Of a stretch of 64,000 bases of DNA, positions 35,454-42,736 are shown piece by piece. The notes below the pieces were generated by a model. That model searched no databases. It worked only from the letters and a program-made list of their open reading frames with translations, and was not told the DNA's origin. The stretch spans positions 124,001 through 188,000 of the forward strand of contig NZ_CP036263.1 in assembly GCF_007741515.1 (NCBI RefSeq). Direction: 5' to 3'. A program made the position numbers and the translations under genes. Origin of the DNA: Adhaeretor mobilis. Lineage in GTDB: Bacteria; Planctomycetota; Planctomycetia; Pirellulales; Lacipirellulaceae. Each line of letters starts with the position of its first letter. Within the stretch, counting starts at the first letter, position 1.

Positions 35454-36833
35454 CTACGCAGCGTCAGGAAAATGCCTGCTTAGGCGAGCAGCCGAAGTGA
35501 ATTGACGCACAGTATTTGCCACGATCCCAACGCGTTTGGTCATCGTTCGATCTTCCAAAGCAACTACTGTGGGTTCACCTTGGACCAGTTCAAACTTGCA
35601 GCTGCCCTGGCGAAACACTCGATGTGATACGAACGATGATTGGCGACCGAACAGAGTGTGGTTCATCGGAGGCGCAATGATGGGAACAGAGAAAGCGTCG
35701 GAGTCTCGGGTGAGGACCCACTCCGGAAGCTGACGCACTAAGTCTGGCGTGGCCTTTTCCCCAGGGCGGACAACGAGGATCCAGGGGTTCCGTGGCTTGT
35801 TGGTTTCCGTGTCCGGCGGCAGATTGTCTAGGTTAACTTGGCTAACAGATCCTTTACCTGGATTTGCAATAGTGTGCCAGACTTGTATCTGCCTATGGAT
35901 GGTATTCGGGGCGACGAGCAAGATTTCATCGGCCACGTCGCGGACCGATTCGATTGTCGAACTTAAGCATTCCGGAACAGTTTCCTGTTTGGAGAGGGGT
36001 ACAATGACTGAAATCTTATTGGAGAGCTCTGCCTCGGAGTACTCGACTCTTAGCAGGTGATGGTGCAGTGCCCCATTTTGGTGAGCCCAAGGCTGGAGCG
36101 AGGTTTGCAGGAGTTCCTGTCGAAAGACCTCAGCCGCATCAACATTCTCTCGCCAACATCTCACGTGCAGAAATCTTTCAGCGTCTTCCAGATGTCTCCT
36201 GGATAGTTCACTTCGGTTGCTGTGCCGCTTAGTTTTTTCGAAGTCAATAAGCCATACACGCTGTGCTCGGTCGACCATAAAGTTTTCCGGCTTCAGATCG
36301 TTGTGGCTAATATTCAGCTCAATCAACTTCTGCCATATCGTGGCCACCTGGCGGGCAACGTCCGGTAAGTTCTCATCTGTTATCAGTCCAGAACGGATCG
36401 CGTGAAAGAGCGTAGTTCCATGGATAAAGTCGGTCAACAGATACGACCGATGGCTTAACGGACCGATTCCATCCACTACACAGCCCCGAATTTTCGGCGT
36501 CGGAATTCCATTCTCGCTCAGCAGAGCAGCTATTGACGCACATGCAGTTGCAGATGGTTTCCGCAATAACATGCGAGCCGAACGATAAGCCCCGCCCCAG
36601 ACGTGCCGCTTGAGAAGATAACCTTGCTGCGGATGGTCGACGCGCAATACGGCGCACCGTTCTTTCTCTTGGAGCGTGGTCGCGCTGGCGACCAGTCGTC
36701 TATCTGGGTCGTCCCACAATGCCTCGACAAGGTCAGCGGGTAAAGAAGAATCGCAAAACAGCTTGCGGGTAAGACCAGCCCGGTGGACAGTTAATAGGGC
36801 TTTGATCCGATGGCTCGAGAAGCTTTGTCGCAC
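35454..36833 (-). CDS. WaaP/RIO-like kinase fused to a degenerate glycosyltransferase-like tail
   Basis: 459 residues, collinear paralogue of the protein at 22813-24429. Catalytic loop HNDLKPEN (177-184) and LIDFEK (D198) fall at the same residue numbers. GYLLKRHVWGG holds the likely nucleotide-binding lysine, and YLLTDFIHGTTLF the hinge. The C-terminal part begins SVIVPLSKQETVPECLSS. It has lost the GT2 acidic residues: ILLVAPNTIH where family members have VDxGSTDGT, and VVRPGEKA where they have the DxD. The kinase part is probably active; the tail may bind rather than transfer. Confidence 0.75.
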   Translation of the reverse strand: MRQSFSSHRIKALLTVHRAGLTRKLFCDSSLPADLVEALWDDPDRRLVASATTLQEKERCAVLRVDHPQQGYLLKRHVWGGAYRSARMLLRKPSATACASIAALLSENGIPTPKIRGCVVDGIGPLSHRSYLLTDFIHGTTLFHAIRSGLITDENLPDVARQVATIWQKLIELNISHNDLKPENFMVDRAQRVWLIDFEKTKRHSNRSELSRRHLEDAERFLHVRCWRENVDAAEVFRQELLQTSLQPWAHQNGALHHHLLRVEYSEAELSNKISVIVPLSKQETVPECLSSTIESVRDVADEILLVAPNTIHRQIQVWHTIANPGKGSVSQVNLDNLPPDTETNKPRNPWILVVRPGEKATPDLVRQLPEWVLTRDSDAFSVPIIAPPMNHTLFGRQSSFVSHRVFRQGSCKFELVQGEPTVVALEDRTMTKRVGIVANTVRQFTSAARLSRHFPDAA

Positions 36834-36981
36834 GATTGGTAATAACCCGGTACAGTTGCCAATAAATTTGACTGATTAAGCAGTTTCTAACGGCCGATAT
36901 AAGATTTTCGGCGAAATGACCATGAGAGCATGATCAGATATCGGCGCTCGTCGCGAAATTGCTAGCTAGCAGCCTATCGAA

Positions 36982-37526
36982 TTACCCAAACCGCTTGCCC
37001 ATTGTTACGATCGGAGCGTGACAACCGCGAAATTTCCTGCCTCCGCTACTTACGCGTATGAGAGCTCTCCAGATCACATAAGGCCGCTCCATGACAAGCC
37101 AGGCAATTTGCACAAGCGCAGCAAGACCTCCGGTGGCTTGCAAACTCCTCGCCGTGCCGAATCCCAACAACTTGCGCATCACCAAGCCTAAGTTTCGCGC
37201 CACCGCTGACATCAGTAGTCGCTTTCGCAGCTTTAGATGCCTCACAGCCAGGTCCGCCGAGCGGATCCGTTGCAGCTTCTTGTTCTTGGCCGTCCGTTGC
37301 CGCTTTCGTCGTAGTGTTCCTGGCAGACGCGTTCGACGACCTTATCGAACTGGGCCTCGGCCAGCAGCTTTTTGAGCTTGGCATAGAAGGCATGGCGAGA
37401 CGACCTGGGCAGTTGGTTGTGCGCGAGGAACAAGTAGGCTTGCTGTTTGCGTCGGCGACGTCGCATTCCCATCCTGAGACGCTCCTGGATTGGCAACGGA
37501 CAGCGTTGGCAAGTCGAGAACCTCAA
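36982..37526 (-). pseudogene. Transposase remnant with internal deletion
   Basis: The 5' part (37526 to about 37250) encodes AYLFLAHNQLPRSSRHAFYA and LLAEAQFDKVVERVCQEHY, the usual N-terminus of a large planctomycete transposase family. The 3' part (37245-36982), in another frame, encodes LRKRLLMSAVARNLGLVMRK and LLGFGTARSLQATGGLAAL, the family's C-terminus. The catalytic middle is missing and the frame is broken near 37245. It lies at the boundary between the glycan region and the light-stress region. Confidence 0.8.
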
Positions 37527-37651
37527 CCAGCCGCCAAATTAAGAGAATTACCTGTCCGTAAATTCAGGACCACCTCAACGAACTCCTGCAAAGAGCGGTC
37601 CCCTAGTCGATTGAGGACGATATATCCCACGAATCACGACAAGCTGATTAA

Positions 37652-38248
37652 CTATTTCAATCGAATTAGGACTTCATTGCGACGCAAGGGGCCGGGCGTC
37701 CAGGGAGGGTCATAGCTGGCCAACTCAGCTTCGCCTATTCCCGAGATCTCCTTATCGCGCATCCAGCCCCGTAACCTTTCTTCAGCCTTTACGACTGACT
37801 GGCTTTCCGAGCGTCCTGCAAAACGGATGACCGCAAACCGACCGCCGACGCGGCGGCGAATCTGAACGTTATCATTGGTCGGTTCAGGAACATGTTTCTC
37901 CGATATTTTTTTTGGGATCACAAAACCCATTTGACCTTTGTCCTTGGGTCTTTTGGGTTCCATAAATACGGGAGTCGTCATGGGTACTTTTTGTTGACGG
38001 TCGTTCGAGCCGCTGATGTAACGAAATAATTTCATGAAGCTGCCGTCTTTGCCCTGTGGCTCGGACTGCATTTCTGTAGTTGCCATCATCAAGTCTGGGT
38101 ACTCACGTAGTTCGAATGGACTCTCTAGTTCTAGGACCGTGTAAGCCGCGGATTCGTATGAGTTTCGCGAGGTCAGCTTCCAGCCGAAATACCCAAGAGT
38201 GGCGACAGCCATGGCAACGCAAAAATAAATCATTCTCTTTCTCAACAT
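37652..38248 (-). CDS. SOUL family haem-binding protein
   Basis: 198 residues, with a second possible start at 38233 (MIYFCVAMAVATLGYFGW) that has a GAGAAAGAG site upstream. One N-terminal membrane or signal segment (residues 6-20) precedes a SOUL/HBP domain: YTVLELESPFELREYPDLMMA, GSFMKLFRYISGSN, KVPMTTPVFME, RFAVIRFAGRS and the closing YDPPWTPGPLRRNEVLI. All standard SOUL blocks are present. SOUL genes are frequent in light-induced gene sets of bacteria. It is expected in the periplasm or membrane surface; the ligand is inferred from family only. Confidence 0.88.
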   Translation of the reverse strand: MLRKRMIYFCVAMAVATLGYFGWKLTSRNSYESAAYTVLELESPFELREYPDLMMATTEMQSEPQGKDGSFMKLFRYISGSNDRQQKVPMTTPVFMEPKRPKDKGQMGFVIPKKISEKHVPEPTNDNVQIRRRVGGRFAVIRFAGRSESQSVVKAEERLRGWMRDKEISGIGEAELASYDPPWTPGPLRRNEVLIRLK

Positions 38249-38437
38249 AATGATAATGTATCTAGGTTCAGTTGGAGCGGATTGATCTGATCGATAAGAG
38301 TACTGACGACCTTGACGAATGCAGGCAGAGAGATGGAATTCTCTTGTAATTCCTTTCTGCGATTATCTTGACGGAGTGTCTAATCTGAGTTCACCTTCCC
38401 AACAAATGGTGCAGAGCTGTTGCCAGAGTAGGCTGGC

Positions 38438-39409
38438 CTAAAGCATAGCCGCCGTGAAGAGATCATCCTCCTTTGATTCGACAGCAAACGCCTGTAGCTT
38501 TCCGACGGCTCGGCTTTCAAGTTGCCTGACGCGTTCTTTTGAGACACCCAACTTGTCCGCTAAGGACTGAAAGGTGCGTGCCTTTCGATGGGCTCCCAGA
38601 GCATAACGACTACGGATAATGAATCGTTCACGTCGGTCAAGCCGATCTAGCAGGGACGCCAACAACTCACGAAGATTGCTCCAAATCTGATCGCTCATCA
38701 ACGAGGAAGAGCTTGTGTCGGCATCCTCGAACGCCCACTCTTCAGCATCCCTCGTAAAGCTGGCCTCTTCTTTAGCCGCGAGAGTCACCGTGCGATACAC
38801 ATGCCGCACGATCGAGCGATAAGCGTAGGTGCTGAATCGAAAACCGCGATCAAAGTCAAATTTCTCCACAGCCTTCATCAACGTGACCACGCCCTCACTG
38901 AGCAGATCGTCAAACGATTGCTGGGGGGTGACAAACTTCTTTACGATTGAGATAACCAGCCGCATGTTAGCCTTGATCAAGTGGTCACGGATTCTCTGAG
39001 CTTGAGCCAACTGCGACTCGATCGCGTCCATAGTAGTTGCTTCGACATCATCAGGATCGATGCGAGAGCGGAGCACACTGGCTCGAAACTTCAGAAAATT
39101 CATCTCGCGAAACAGGATTCGTTCCTGTTCTGGAGTGAGCAACGCGCAATCACACAGACGACGCAAGTGGGCTGGTAGATCTACGTCCCCTTGACTTGAG
39201 TCGTTCCCCTGCCGCAAGGTTGATGTCACCACGTCCTCACCACCATCGTCATCGAGTTCGAATTCTTGATTAGGAATGAAATCGATCTCGATCTGCACCA
39301 GCTCTAACGCGCGGTTCCGGTGGTTATCGTAATCTTCTAGTCGGGTGGCCTGAGGAGCCGTGGCGCTGCCGGATAAATTTTGCCAGGGGCTGAGAGTAAG
39401 AGCGGACAT
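38438..39409 (-). CDS. RNA polymerase sigma-70-type factor
   Basis: 323 residues. After an acidic N-terminal 70 residues come LLTPEQERILFREMNFLKF (region 1.2-like) and IKANMRLVISIVKKF...FDDLLSEGVVTLMKAVEKFDF...FRFSTYAYRSIVRHVYR (region 2). Region 3 follows, and region 4 is RERFIIRSRYALG...TFQSLADKLGVSKERVRQLESRA. It is a group 2/3-type factor, not ECF. It is divergent from the MerR-type regulator, with operator-like repeats between, so it is probably the output sigma factor of the light/stress island. Start at 39409; GGAGATTC lies upstream on the coding strand. Confidence 0.9.
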   Translation of the reverse strand: MSALTLSPWQNLSGSATAPQATRLEDYDNHRNRALELVQIEIDFIPNQEFELDDDGGEDVVTSTLRQGNDSSQGDVDLPAHLRRLCDCALLTPEQERILFREMNFLKFRASVLRSRIDPDDVEATTMDAIESQLAQAQRIRDHLIKANMRLVISIVKKFVTPQQSFDDLLSEGVVTLMKAVEKFDFDRGFRFSTYAYRSIVRHVYRTVTLAAKEEASFTRDAEEWAFEDADTSSSSLMSDQIWSNLRELLASLLDRLDRRERFIIRSRYALGAHRKARTFQSLADKLGVSKERVRQLESRAVGKLQAFAVESKEDDLFTAAML

Positions 39410-39429
39410 GATGAATCTCCTTCGGCATT

Positions 39430-39455
39430 AAAATCGTCCAAAACGTTCATGTCAG
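39430..39455 (+). promoter_or_regulatory. Operator-like element, copy 1
   Basis: 26-bp element containing TCGTCC and AACGTTCATGTCAG. It matches 39622-39647 at 22 of 26 positions in the same orientation. It lies 21-46 bp before the sigma-factor start codon, where it could control that gene. Likely a binding site for the adjacent regulator. Confidence 0.6.
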
Positions 39456-39490
39456 TTGTAGCGGCAGAAGCCTCCTTGGGCAACATGGAA

Positions 39491-39504
39491 AACGTTCAAA
39501 TCGT
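39491..39504 (+). promoter_or_regulatory. Operator-like half copy
   Basis: AACGTTCAAATCGT shares its first eight bases and TC with the two full copies and is followed by TCG. It lies between them in the divergent region. Confidence 0.4.
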
Positions 39505-39621
39505 TCGATATTCCTCGCGGTTGATGCAAACTGTTACAGGCGAACGACTTACGGGTTGCAGCTGTTATTGGGAGGGATGTTGTCTATAGTAGAGCATTGC
39601 AACCATTCCTTTTTAAGTTAA

Positions 39622-39647
39622 AAAATCATCCCTAACGTTCATATCAG
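39622..39647 (+). promoter_or_regulatory. Operator-like element, copy 2
   Basis: 26-bp element containing TCATCC and AACGTTCATATCAG, ending 8 bp before the regulator's ATG at 39656. It therefore overlaps the ribosome-binding region of that gene, consistent with autorepression. Confidence 0.6.
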
Positions 39648-39655
39648 GCACATCG

Positions 39656-40537
39656 ATGAGAGATCTAGTCACCCCAAAGCAGGTTGCTCGTGCCATCGAC
39701 GTCAGCGAGTCTTCGGTGAAACGCTGGTGCGATAAGGGCGTCATTTCCACGCAGTACACTGCTGGGGGGCACCGGCGAATTACTGTGTCGGGACTGATTG
39801 AGTTTCTACGAAATGGCAAGTACGAACTCACTCATCCCGAGGCGTTGGGACTACCACCCACCAGTGGCCAAACGACGCGAGTTGTAGACCGTGCCCGTGA
39901 GCGGTTGACCTCAGCCCTATTGGCCGGGGACGAACCGCGCTGCCGCCAGATTGCTTTCGATTTGTATCTAGCCGAGCACAGCATCAGTGTCATATGTGAT
40001 GAGGTGTTCGCAGCGGTCTTTCGCGAGATCGGAGACCGCTGGGCCTGCGGCGACGCCGAGGTGTACCAGGAGCGTCGCGGCTGCGAGATCTCCTTACACG
40101 TACTGCACGAACTTCGATCGCTACTCGCCTCGCCTCCTGCTGATGCGCCTCTGGCAATCGGAGGTACCGCTGCTGGCGACCAATACAGCCTGGGGACGTC
40201 GATGGCGGAGTTGGTTCTGCGCGACGTGAAATGGAATGCCATCTCGTTGGGGGCCAATTTGCCCTTCAACACAATTTCTGTTGCGATTCGCGAGTACCGT
40301 CCTAAGCTGTTTTGGCTCAGTTGTTCCCACATTACAGACGAATCAGAGTTTCTAGCGGGATACCGTGAGCTCTATGACCAGTTCGGCTTAGATGTTGCGT
40401 TCGTCGTCGGCGGATATGCGCTGACCGAAGAGCTTCGTCAGCAAATGAAGTTCTCTGCTTACTGCGACAATATGCAGCATCTCGAAGGATTTGCTCAGAC
40501 TTTGCACGGTGCGATCCAAAAAGAATCGGCCGAGTAA
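39656..40537 (+). CDS. CarH/LitR-like MerR regulator with non-canonical B12-binding domain
   Basis: 293 residues. The N-terminal MerR helix-turn-helix is VTPKQVARAIDVSESSVKRWCDKG, then TAGGHRRIT. A four-helix cap (about 75-155) and a B12-binding Rossmann fold (165-290) follow, as in CarH. The key CarH residues are changed. The W-x9-EH motif is W129...E139-R140, the residue after Trp is Ala130 (His132 in Thermus CarH), and DxHxxG is DQYSLG with Tyr177 in place of the axial His. So no known cobalamin-coordinating His remains. It resembles B12-independent LitR classes reported in Pseudomonas. Divergent from the sigma factor, with operator-like repeats between. Confidence 0.85.
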   Translation: MRDLVTPKQVARAIDVSESSVKRWCDKGVISTQYTAGGHRRITVSGLIEFLRNGKYELTHPEALGLPPTSGQTTRVVDRARERLTSALLAGDEPRCRQIAFDLYLAEHSISVICDEVFAAVFREIGDRWACGDAEVYQERRGCEISLHVLHELRSLLASPPADAPLAIGGTAAGDQYSLGTSMAELVLRDVKWNAISLGANLPFNTISVAIREYRPKLFWLSCSHITDESEFLAGYRELYDQFGLDVAFVVGGYALTEELRQQMKFSAYCDNMQHLEGFAQTLHGAIQKESAE

Positions 40538-40931
40538 ACAATTTCACAGCTCTTGGCCTGCCTTGCTTGCGTCGGTTTGCTGTTACCCTGCGGAACCGTT
40601 TACCACAGGCTCAAAGACTGGCTGCCAACGGAAAGCCTGGTTTAGTGAGCAACATCTGCGACATGCCCGTTTGTCGTTCTTGAAAGGCCGCTTCGCAGCA
40701 GCGGAAGTCCGTTGAGCTACGCAGGCGGTCCCTTATCTAGCAGAGTGAGCAGCAAGGTCTATCTGGAGGACTTGCCAAACTACCATGAAAAATTTGCGGA
40801 AAGAGGATGGGGTTGTCAAAGCACTATCATATCAGCAACCAGAAAAGCCGCTACCTTTGGCAATTGGTCAGGCAAATAGGTTCGGCTTGTATTTGAAAAC
40901 TAGGGACCCACTTTATTGAGAGGACAACACA
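40538..40931. other. Intergenic region downstream of the regulator
   Basis: 394 bp before the small membrane genes. Two overlapping 44-codon frames exist (GTG 40747; ATG 40786 preceded distantly by GGAGGA), but neither resembles a known protein. I see no strong terminator. The promoter for the following cluster is expected near 40880-40915. Confidence 0.35.
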
Positions 40932-41108
40932 GTGCAAAAGATTCATCTCGCAAAAACTGGTTTTGTCGTCGCTGCTGCAGCGTCTTTCCTTTTCTCCGTC
41001 TACCTGTGGTTTACAGGGAGTCGAGAAGAGGGCCTGTTCGTCGGCATTTGGGTACCTTCCATCCTCAGCTTTGGAGCGCTCCTGTTGAGCGGAAAATCAC
41101 ATGGATAA
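40932..41108 (+). CDS. Small two-helix membrane protein
   Basis: 58 residues from a GTG, with GAGAGGAC 8-10 nt upstream. Two hydrophobic helices, GFVVAAAASFLFSVYLWF and LFVGIWVPSILSFGALLL, are joined by GSREEG. The FVGIWVPSIL core recurs in short proteins of other bacteria as I recall. The stop overlaps the next start by 8 nt (ATGGATAA), which implies translational coupling. Too short for most gene callers. Function unknown; its position suggests membership in the light-stress cluster. Confidence 0.65.
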   Translation: MQKIHLAKTGFVVAAAASFLFSVYLWFTGSREEGLFVGIWVPSILSFGALLLSGKSHG

Positions 41109-41202
41109 CATCGGCATATTTGTATTTGGGTTGGCTGTATTCGGAACAACAATAGCTGCCGCATTCTGTGTGCTCATCGCGACCGATCACCCTGAAGAAT
41201 GA
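41101..41202 (+). CDS. Very small single-helix membrane protein
   Basis: 33 residues: MDNIGIF, then a helix VFGLAVFGTTIAAAFCVLIA and a short acidic end DHPEE. Its ATG overlaps the stop of the preceding small gene by 8 nt. The overlap and the clean hydrophobic profile are the evidence that it is a gene. A small subunit or regulator of a membrane complex is possible. Confidence 0.5.
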   Translation: MDNIGIFVFGLAVFGTTIAAAFCVLIATDHPEE

Positions 41203-41247
41203 CATGCGCAACCCTGAAGTACAGTTAGCGATTACAACAGGATTTCA

Positions 41248-42120
41248 ATGTACCAATCTGACGCAAAACGTATGGAGTGTATGGAAGTTTGGGGTGGCAA
41301 TCAGGCCATTAAGCAAGAGTTTCTTACACCTGGGCTGAAGATTTGGGTCTACAGTCAGCCCTTTGGTCAGGCGGTTGGAGGCGGCGACGTTTATTACCTC
41401 TCCTCCTGTGCGTCGGGACGAATCACGCGAATGTTACTGGCAGACGTCAGTGGACATGGCGAGCTGGTCTCGAAAACGGCGATTGGGTTACGCGACCTCA
41501 TGCGTCGGAACGTAAATTACATCAAACAAACCCGCTTTGTTGGAGCGATGAATCGACAATTCACCAACCTTGGTGAACAAGGCGGATTCGCAACCGCCTT
41601 AGTTAGTACGTTTTTTGCGACCACGATGACCTACTCACTTTGCAACGCTGGGCACCCCCCGCCTTTAATCTTTCGCCGTGGAACATCTCATTGGTCAGAG
41701 CTGAAGAACCAAGCAAGCAGTTCGAAGATCCTATCGGACACACCGTTGGGAGTTGTGGATGAAGTAGCCTATGGCCAACACGATGTGCGCCTTCAAACAG
41801 GCGATATGGTGCTCAGCTTCAGTGATGCTGTTACGGAGTCGGAAGACAGAGATGGCCGTCAGCTGGGGCTAGCCGGACTCTTGCGGCTAGTACGTGAGTT
41901 GGGAGTTCACGACTCTGAGGAAGTCATCCCTTCGCTGGTCGAGCGAATCAAAGAGTTAAGGGGCAGTAATCTCCAACAAGATGACGCGACATTTCTTCTA
42001 GGTCAAGCAACGGGAGGCGGTCCGTCGTTGAAGAAGAGCTTGGTGGCGCCACTTCGCTTCATGGGACAGGTATCCGATCGCACCGAACTGGCTAAACCAA
42101 TAGAAAAACTAGGCGAGTGA
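41248..42120 (+). CDS. SpoIIE/PP2C-type phosphatase
   Basis: 290 residues. Metal-binding acidic positions of the PP2C fold are all present: AVGGGDVYYL, LLADVSGHG, VLSFSDAVTE and LQQDDATFLL. The TYSLCNAGHPPPLIF strand is typical of SpoIIE/RsbU phosphatases. No sensor domain is attached. RsbU-type proteins usually act on anti-sigma-factor antagonists; here the adjacent sigma factor is a possible, unproven, target system. The C-terminal 40 residues are specific to this pair. Start context ACAGGATTTCAATG. A paralogue is at 54488-55351, at the other end of the island. Confidence 0.85.
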   Translation: MYQSDAKRMECMEVWGGNQAIKQEFLTPGLKIWVYSQPFGQAVGGGDVYYLSSCASGRITRMLLADVSGHGELVSKTAIGLRDLMRRNVNYIKQTRFVGAMNRQFTNLGEQGGFATALVSTFFATTMTYSLCNAGHPPPLIFRRGTSHWSELKNQASSSKILSDTPLGVVDEVAYGQHDVRLQTGDMVLSFSDAVTESEDRDGRQLGLAGLLRLVRELGVHDSEEVIPSLVERIKELRGSNLQQDDATFLLGQATGGGPSLKKSLVAPLRFMGQVSDRTELAKPIEKLGE

Positions 42121-42422
42121 GATCCGGTGAAGCTTCCTGTATTCCCTACCTCCTCACTACTAGGCTAGAGACACGGCAACCCCAGGTAGACCGTTTGACT
42201 TGGACGCTCTCAGTTCTACTACTCATGCTCGTCCTCGTGGCAATACTTGTTGTAACCGCCTACGCTTGGCTGAGCCGTAGCATCTTCAGCGTGGGACCTC
42301 AGAGGATATTCGATCCTTGGTTCCAGGCGAAAATAACGGATGCCTACTTCGACTTTCTCACTTTCTACATCTGGGTTGCCCATAAGGAACGCGCGCTTGG
42401 CTCAGTCAACTACACAGGCTAG
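42117..42422 (+). CDS. DUF1475-like membrane protein, possibly interrupted
   Basis: 101 residues from a GTG overlapping the phosphatase stop (GTGA); a TTG at 42195 would remove an odd 26-residue leader. The DUF1475-like signature is FDPWFQAKITDAYFDFLTFYIWVAHKER after one membrane helix. Family members I recall continue with another helix, but here a TAG follows VNYTG. The same frame goes on with hydrophobic residues (PLLFQIISFLLLGRG) to about 42530. This fits a gene broken by a stop or small frameshift, but could be coincidence. Confidence 0.5.
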   Translation: MRSGEASCIPYLLTTRLETRQPQVDRLTWTLSVLLLMLVLVAILVVTAYAWLSRSIFSVGPQRIFDPWFQAKITDAYFDFLTFYIWVAHKERALGSVNYTG

Positions 42423-42562
42423 ATCTCGTCGCTGGGCTGCATCCCGCTATTGTTCCAAATAATTTCCTTTCTGCTACTAGGCCGGGGGTACCCGGATGAT
42501 CACGCACAACTAAAGTACCTATGCGGTACTGATTTCTTTGGAACGCTTGGGAGACTTAACCG

Positions 42563-42736
42563 ATGTTTGGACTATTCGCTGATCGCAAGACAAAGCTTGA
42601 GAAAAAGCACGCGAAGCTACTCGAAGAGTCGTACCGGCTGAGCCATGTCCATCGCAAAGAGAGCGATCTGAAGGCTGCCGAAGCAGAAGCGATTTTGACT
42701 CAGATCAAGGCGTTGGAGGATGATGCTCAGTCGTGA
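42563..42736 (+). CDS. Lacal_2735-type small protein
   Basis: 57 residues: MFGLFADRKTKLEKKHAKLL, EESYRLSHVHRKESDLKAAE and AEAILTQIKALEDD in succession. The pattern of an N-terminal MFGLF, basic coiled segment and LLEESYRLS matches the DUF6435/Lacal_2735 family of unknown function. It is probably a short coiled-coil. It overlaps the end of the convergent flavoprotein gene by 32 bp. Confidence 0.75.
   Translation: MFGLFADRKTKLEKKHAKLLEESYRLSHVHRKESDLKAAEAEAILTQIKALEDDAQS

Noticed and set aside
21632..37526. Idea that the glycan region is an integrative element inserted at tRNA-Arg
   Set aside because: No integrase and no repeated tRNA 3' end were seen. The tRNA may simply be a neighbour.
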